Below, piece after piece: positions 28,627-32,969 of a DNA stretch of 32,969 nt. Below the pieces are notes generated by a model that was not told the origin of the DNA, made no database searches, and was given only the letters and a program-made list of their open reading frames with translations. A program made the position numbers and the translations under genes. Every line of letters begins with the position of its first letter. Position 1 is the stretch's first letter. The stretch comes from Novosphingobium sp. Chol11 (GTDB lineage Bacteria; Pseudomonadota; Alphaproteobacteria; Sphingomonadales; Sphingomonadaceae). The DNA is taken from contig NZ_CAMBTS010000026.1 in NCBI RefSeq assembly GCF_945870625.1, forward strand, positions 1 to 32,969, in the 5' to 3' direction.

Positions 28627-30630
28627 TCAAGGTTCGGCGATATTGAACGCGCCCGGCATCGGATCAAGCGCTGCGAACCATGCTTCAAAGGCGGTACGAT
28701 CCCCTTCGACCTTAAGCCCGGCGGCCTCGAGGCTTGTCAGCGGCAGTTTCAGGAACAACAGTCCCAACAGCAAGCGGCGCGGCGCCGTCACCGTCGCGAG
28801 CGGGTTTGCCGCCGCCGTCATCCGCGCCAGCATGGTGGTTCCGGTCAATTCGATGGCGGCGGTCTCGCCGCGTTCGGGCATCACCAGATTGATCGCCATC
28901 CGCCGCCCGGCCAGCTTCGCCGGATCGATCCGGGTCGCCGCCGAATCGAGCAGCAGCTGCGTTGGCACTGCCGCGATCATGTCCTGGCTTTGCGTAGTCG
29001 GCGCAGCCCCATTGCGACCGTGGCGCAGTTCGCTTGCCGCCACGAGGAACTGGTTGCGCCAGATCGCGCTTTCGGCCTGATAGCCTTGCTGCTCATAGCT
29101 GTCGGCCAGCGCGCGACGCGCCGTTTGATTGGTGGGGTCGGCAAAAACGGCGGCGCTCAGCAGCTCTGACGACCAGCGGTAATCGCCTGCCTTCATGGCC
29201 GTTTTCGCCTGCGCCAGTACCTTGGCCGTCCCGCCGATCGCTGCGACCAGACGCTTGGCGCGCTGGGTTGCCGGCCAAGGATCGAGATTGGCAGGAACCG
29301 CATCGTACCAGCCGAGATAGAACTGATAGACCGCCTTCGAATTGTGGCTGTAGGTGCCGTAATAGCCGTGGTTGAACCAATCGGCGGCCAGCGCCGAAGG
29401 CTGGACCAGTTGGTCGGCGATTTCTGCCGGGCTTTCGCCCCGGTTCATCAGCCGCACCGTCTGGTCATGCAGCGCGCGATAGTTGTCGCGCTGGCTGGCC
29501 AGCATCCGGCTCACTTCGGCCTGCCCGAAACGCGGCCAGCAGTGGCTGGAAATCTCCACTTCGCTGCGCGCGCCGTAGAGCCGCAGTGCCTCATCGAGAA
29601 ACCCTGCCCACGCGCGCGTGTCGCGCACTTTTGCGCCGCGCGGGGTCAGAATATTGTGCAGCGAGCAGGTGCTCATTTCCGCCGAGAGCAGCACTTTGCT
29701 GGCGGGGAGAAACAGGTTGAGTTCGCTCGGCGCTTCGCTGCCCGAAACGATCTGGAATTCCATGGTCACGCCATCGATCGTGCGCGTCTCGCCAGTGCGT
29801 TCGATGCTGTCGGTGGGAGCAATCAGCGTGATCGTCCCACCCGAAACTCCCAGCCCGATGCCGCTGCCCATCTGGCCTTGCGCGCCCGGAACCAGTCCGG
29901 TGCCGAACTGGTAATTGGAACGCCGCGACATCGCCGCTCCGGCCATCACGTTTTCGCTCGCGGCTTCCTCGATGAAATGAGCAGGCGCCACGATCTTCAC
30001 CTTGCCTGCGGCAACATCGGCCTCGTCCACAACCCCGCGCACGCCGCCGAAATGATCCGCGTGGCTGTGGCTATAGATCACGGCGACCACCGGCCTGGCC
30101 CCTAGCCGCGCATTGACCAATGCCAGTGCGGCAGCGGCGGTCTCGCGGCTGGTCAGCGGGTCGACCAGAATCCAGCCCGTATCGCCCCGGATCACAGTCA
30201 TGTTCGACACATCGAACCCGCGCACCTGCCAAACTCCGCCTGCCACCTCAAACAGGCCGTGGCGGCGCAGCAACACCACTTCGCGCCACAGCGACGGATT
30301 AACGCTGGCCGGAGCTGTGCCTTGCACCCAATCGTAAGCAGCCATATTCCAAACCGCCTTGCCGGCGGCATCGCGGATCACCGGGTCGGCAGCGCTGGCC
30401 AGAAACCCGCGGCCCGCAAATTCGGCATCCCGCCCGTCTTCGGGGGGGAGCGCCATTGCGGCCGCTTGGTGCACCGCAATCGTGGCAGCGGTGGCAGGCT
30501 TTGGCGCAAGTGCGGGATCAGCGTTCGCCGCCGCCGATTGCGCACTGGCGGGTTGCGCTGCGCAAAGCGCCCAGAAGGCCAGCGCGCCCAAGGCAACAGG
30601 AATTGCGCCGCAGCGCGACATGGCGGTCAT
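28627..30630 (-). CDS. Secreted alkyl sulfatase (SdsA1/BDS1 family, metallo-beta-lactamase fold)
   Basis: This periplasmic zinc hydrolase releases sulfate from alkyl sulfates such as SDS, giving access to the alcohol and sulfate. A signal peptide (residues 1-30, ending PASA) is followed by the metallo-beta-lactamase domain with the dinuclear zinc motif HSHADHFGG (H188, H190, D192, H193), MSTCSLHNILTPRGAKVRD and SSHCWPRFG. The all-alpha dimerisation domain follows (DWFNHGYYGTYSHNSKAVYQFYLGWYDAVPANLDP is a family hallmark), and a C-terminal SCP2-like domain (about residues 540-660) provides a hydrophobic surface for the alkyl chain. Length is 667 residues. GGAGAGG precedes the ATG at 30630. It is divergent from the RTX protein gene. 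Confidence 0.93.
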   Translation of the reverse strand: MTAMSRCGAIPVALGALAFWALCAAQPASAQSAAANADPALAPKPATAATIAVHQAAAMALPPEDGRDAEFAGRGFLASAADPVIRDAAGKAVWNMAAYDWVQGTAPASVNPSLWREVVLLRRHGLFEVAGGVWQVRGFDVSNMTVIRGDTGWILVDPLTSRETAAAALALVNARLGARPVVAVIYSHSHADHFGGVRGVVDEADVAAGKVKIVAPAHFIEEAASENVMAGAAMSRRSNYQFGTGLVPGAQGQMGSGIGLGVSGGTITLIAPTDSIERTGETRTIDGVTMEFQIVSGSEAPSELNLFLPASKVLLSAEMSTCSLHNILTPRGAKVRDTRAWAGFLDEALRLYGARSEVEISSHCWPRFGQAEVSRMLASQRDNYRALHDQTVRLMNRGESPAEIADQLVQPSALAADWFNHGYYGTYSHNSKAVYQFYLGWYDAVPANLDPWPATQRAKRLVAAIGGTAKVLAQAKTAMKAGDYRWSSELLSAAVFADPTNQTARRALADSYEQQGYQAESAIWRNQFLVAASELRHGRNGAAPTTQSQDMIAAVPTQLLLDSAATRIDPAKLAGRRMAINLVMPERGETAAIELTGTTMLARMTAAANPLATVTAPRRLLLGLLFLKLPLTSLEAAGLKVEGDRTAFEAWFAALDPMPGAFNIAEP

Positions 30631-30834
30631 TAAAAGCCTCTCCGGTTATCCTTATCCGCCAAGTTTGCCTGCCCGAACCCGCCTTGACAAGTGGAGCACT
30701 ACAAGTGTCTCGAATTCGCTCGCTTGTGTGTTTTGTCTGTCATGTCGCGAGATTAAGCGTAGCTTGGATATGTGCGGAAAACTTTGGGCGCTGCGACTCG
30801 ATGGCTCCGCGCCAACGTTGGATGGGATGTCCGT

Positions 30835-32067
30835 ATGACCTCGACGATCTTGACGATGGATGCGCCCGCGTGGTGGACATCCGTAAGCCGCACCGGCAGC
30901 AAAATTGGGCCCGTATATTCCGAAGACGGGTTTGTCATCGCCGACCCGAACGGCGGCTTGCTGGTCGATCCCAGCGCGCGTTTCGCCATGCCCGATGGGC
31001 CTTATCTGGTGGCAGGAACGGCGCATATCGCCAAAGCGGATGGCCGCACCTTCGGCGCATCCTCGCTGCTGGTCGATCTGCAATACGCGGGCGGGTACAT
31101 TGTCATCTCCGGCAGGACCGCATGGGGCAGCGAAGTCAGCCTGCTGGTTACCGCAGACAACCAGCCGTTCGTTTATCAGACGATCACGCTTCCGCCTGAA
31201 TTCGCCTTTGGCCTGACCGGCCTCACGGTCAGATCATTTGGCGCCTCGGTCGCGATCGATACTGTCGTCCTCGAAACAGCGGCAGTCTGGTATGGCACGA
31301 ATGGCGACAACAGCTTCACCGCCGCCGCCGGCAACGCCGAACTGTATGGCCGCGCGGGCCGCGACACGTTGACCGGGGCGGATGGCAACGATCTGCTTGA
31401 CGGCGGCACTGGGGCCGACATGCTGGCCGGCGGGCGCGGCAACGATGTCTATTTCGTCGATAACTGGCAGGATGTCGTCACCGAACGCTTTGGCGAAGGC
31501 CATGATCTGATCGTCGCGTCGGTCTCGCAAAGCCTGTCCGCCAACGTTGAAAGCTTGCGCCTGACCGGCTCGTCCGCGCTGCGCGGCACCGGCAATTCCG
31601 ACGCCAACATCCTCACCGGCAATGCTGGCGGCAACGTTCTTTCTGGCCTCGGCGGCAACGACACGCTGCTCGGCGGCGGCGGCGATGATGTGCTCAATGG
31701 CGGCGCGGGCAATGATCTGCTCGATGGCGAAGGCGGGCGCGATATCTTGACCGGCGCCACCGGGGCCGATGTTTTCCGCTTTACCGCCACCAATCTTGCC
31801 AATCTCGATATGGGCGAGATTGCAGATTTTTCTCGCAGCCAGCATGACAAGATCGCCCTCGTCGGGCTTAGCGCCGCTACCTTTATCGGCACCGCAGCGC
31901 TGACCGCCATCGACGAATACGGCCAGGGGGACTTCGGGCAGTTTCGCTACGTCGCGGTCTCGGGAGGAGTGCGGGTCGAAGGGGATGCCAATGGCGACGG
32001 CGTTGCCGATTGGTCGCTGTTCGTGCGCGGGGTCGGCAGTCTGGGTCTGGATGATTTCATCCTGTAG
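30835..32067 (+). CDS. RTX-type calcium-binding secreted protein
   Basis: The C-terminal half contains nonapeptide GGxGxDxLx repeats (GRAGRDTLTGADGNDLLDGGTGADMLAGGRGNDVYFVDN; GLGGNDTLLGGGGDDVLNGGAGNDLLDGEGGRDILTG) in two blocks, which fold into calcium-bound beta-rolls. The end is serralysin-C-like (GADVFRFTATN, IADFSRSQHDKIAL) with an EF-hand-like D-A-N-G-D-G-x-x-D loop and closes in DDFIL, a pattern of type I secretion signals. There is no Sec signal. Residues 1-150 form an uncharacterised beta-rich domain with several Trp and Tyr. Length is 410 residues from the ATG at 30835; a GTG at 30772 is an unlikely earlier start. No ABC/HlyD export genes are in the window. Confidence 0.87.
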   Translation: MTSTILTMDAPAWWTSVSRTGSKIGPVYSEDGFVIADPNGGLLVDPSARFAMPDGPYLVAGTAHIAKADGRTFGASSLLVDLQYAGGYIVISGRTAWGSEVSLLVTADNQPFVYQTITLPPEFAFGLTGLTVRSFGASVAIDTVVLETAAVWYGTNGDNSFTAAAGNAELYGRAGRDTLTGADGNDLLDGGTGADMLAGGRGNDVYFVDNWQDVVTERFGEGHDLIVASVSQSLSANVESLRLTGSSALRGTGNSDANILTGNAGGNVLSGLGGNDTLLGGGGDDVLNGGAGNDLLDGEGGRDILTGATGADVFRFTATNLANLDMGEIADFSRSQHDKIALVGLSAATFIGTAALTAIDEYGQGDFGQFRYVAVSGGVRVEGDANGDGVADWSLFVRGVGSLGLDDFIL

Positions 32068-32075
32068 GCCCAGCA

Positions 32076-32110
32076 AAAGAGGGCGAGAGCATGGCCCCCG
32101 CCCTCTTTCT
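32076..32110. terminator. Terminator after the RTX protein gene
   Basis: AAAGAGGGCG (32076-32085) pairs perfectly with CGCCCTCTTT (32099-32108), a 10-bp stem with a 13-nt loop, 8 nt after the RTX stop. The A-run on the left makes it bidirectional, so it can also end the convergent cyclophilin transcript. Confidence 0.88.
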
Positions 32111-32136
32111 CATCCCTAGTATCTAGCTTGCGCCGA

Positions 32137-32592
32137 TCAGGCTGCGACGATGGCCGCCTTGTGGATCACGCCGGGCTCGCGCGGCGGTTCGCCCTTGGGC
32201 AGCGCGTCGACATGTTCCATGCCGCTCTCGACCACGCCCCAAACGGTGTATTGCTTATCCAGAAAGCGCGCGTCTTCGAAGCAGATGAAGAACTGGCTGT
32301 TGGCCGAATTGGGCGCGCTGGTGCGGGCCATCGAGCAAACGCCGCGCACATGCGGCTCGGCATTGAATTCGGCCATCAGGTCGGGCTTGGACGAACCGCC
32401 CATGCCGGTGCCTTGCGGGCAGCCGCCCTGCGCCATGAAGCCGGGGATCACGCGGTGAAACTTGACCCCGTCGTAAAACCCTTCGCCGACCAGTTCCTTG
32501 ATCCGCGCCACGTGCCCGGGTGCAAGATCGGAGCGCAGATTGATCACCACGTCGCCGCCATCGAGCGAAAGCACCAGTTTATCGTCAGCCAT
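32137..32592 (-). CDS. Peptidyl-prolyl cis-trans isomerase, cyclophilin type
   Basis: This cytoplasmic single-domain cyclophilin (151 residues, no signal peptide) catalyses proline isomerisation during folding. Active-site features are VKFHRVIPGFMAQGGCPQGTGMGG (Arg of FHRV, Phe and Met of FMAQGG), CSMARTSAPNSANSQFFICF and the late aromatic/His region YTVWGVVESGMEHVD. The segment SKPDLMAEFN is slightly shorter than in E. coli PpiB, as usual in alphaproteobacteria. It stands alone on the minus strand between the RTX terminator and mgtE. Confidence 0.95.
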   Translation of the reverse strand: MADDKLVLSLDGGDVVINLRSDLAPGHVARIKELVGEGFYDGVKFHRVIPGFMAQGGCPQGTGMGGSSKPDLMAEFNAEPHVRGVCSMARTSAPNSANSQFFICFEDARFLDKQYTVWGVVESGMEHVDALPKGEPPREPGVIHKAAIVAA

Positions 32593-32700
32593 GTCGTCTA
32601 ATTCCTCTCAGTTCAGCGCCGATATAAACGCCCCGGCGACAAAGTCGACTGCATGTGCGCCAGGACAGTTGCTTTTGATGCGGGCGCGCTTATCCCCGCG

Positions 32701-32969
32701 ATGATGGAGCGCGATGACGAGCGGATGGATGAACCTTTCGCCGGCGGCGGCGGTGTCGGGATAGACACGCTGGCGCCGGACGATACGCAGCGCCAGCCCG
32801 GATCGCGCAATGCGCAAAGCCTTGACGACGAATACAACACCTTGCGCCCCGGCTTCATCCGCCGCGTCACCGAAGCGCTCGATGCCGAAGACCAGGAAAC
32901 GGTCTACAATCTTGTCGAACCGCTGCATCCGGCCGACATCGCCGATCTGATCGAGCTGATCGGCGCGGA
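32701..32969 (+). CDS. mgtE: Magnesium transporter MgtE, N-terminal fragment (runs off the window)
   Basis: About 89 codons are visible before the window ends. After a polar, variable N-terminus the sequence shows RRVTEALDAEDQETVYNLVEPLHPADIADLIELIG, the start of the MgtE N-terminal regulatory domain that senses cytoplasmic Mg2+; CBS domains and five membrane helices would follow outside. The ATG at 32701 is chosen without a strong ribosome-binding site; in-frame ATGs at 32653, 32704 and 32725 are alternatives. It is divergent from the cyclophilin gene. Confidence 0.85.
   Translation, partial: MMERDDERMDEPFAGGGGVGIDTLAPDDTQRQPGSRNAQSLDDEYNTLRPGFIRRVTEALDAEDQETVYNLVEPLHPADIADLIELIGA

Noticed and set aside
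30684..30706. TTGACA on the plus strand as the promoter of the RTX gene
   Set aside because: No -10-like hexamer stands 16-18 nt downstream; the match is probably chance.
1..32969. CRISPR arrays, tRNA or rRNA genes, prophage or conjugation genes
   Set aside because: None seen: no regularly spaced repeats, no cloverleaf-like sequences in the gaps, and no integrase, capsid or transfer gene.

Overview
The window is a high-GC alphaproteobacterial chromosome segment, most likely from a sphingomonad (Sphingomonadales). The signs are a MucR-family regulator, the block miaB-phoH-ybeY-corC next to fur and plsC, two large TonB-dependent receptors, a fasciclin protein, a DUF3667-type gene remnant, and light-harvesting genes of the kind carried by aerobic anoxygenic phototrophs. 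No rRNA, tRNA, CRISPR array, intact insertion sequence or phage gene was found.

Layout. 1-2.3 kb: 3' end of an Nfu iron-sulfur scaffold gene, a RutE-like nitroreductase, tsaB and rimI (4-nt overlap). 2.5-4.5 kb: mucR with a strong terminator, a Fur-family regulator and a plsC-type acyltransferase. 4.5-5.1 kb: a ParD/ParE-like toxin-antitoxin pair on the opposite strand. 5.2-9.6 kb: miaB, a small Arg-rich periplasmic protein on the minus strand, phoH, ybeY and corC. 9.7-13.0 kb: a LysR regulator overlapping a CutA/YqfO-like small protein, then an overlapping pair of exported TPR protein and monoheme cytochrome. 13.0-13.3 kb: a truncated DUF3667-type zinc-ribbon gene. 13.3-19.9 kb: a group concerned with peptidoglycan and amino acids (L,D-transpeptidase; homocysteine S-methyltransferase and gamma-glutamyltransferase on the minus strand; N-acyl-D-amino-acid deacylase translationally coupled to a Tat-exported alanine racemase). 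20.0-25.6 kb: a fasciclin-domain protein and two tandem TonB-dependent receptors. 26.2-28.4 kb: a peripheral antenna (LH2) locus. 28.6-33.0 kb: a secreted alkylsulfatase, an RTX-type secreted protein, a cyclophilin and the start of mgtE.

The most distinctive part is the LH2 locus. pucB (too short for ordinary gene-length cut-offs) and pucA lie on the minus strand, and pucC faces them on the plus strand across a shared hairpin terminator. Upstream of pucB is a TTGACA-17-GATAAC promoter. Its -35 box lies inside one of two tandem TGT-N12-ACA palindromes set 8 bp apart, the classical arrangement for the photosynthesis repressor PpsR/CrtJ. PucA has Phe where LH2 normally has Tyr44, and PucB has Asn where the conserved cytoplasmic-side His near B800 is expected, so a spectrally altered antenna is predicted. 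The other candidate system is a periplasmic D-amino-acid pathway (deacylase plus racemase, beside L,D-transpeptidase and gamma-glutamyltransferase).
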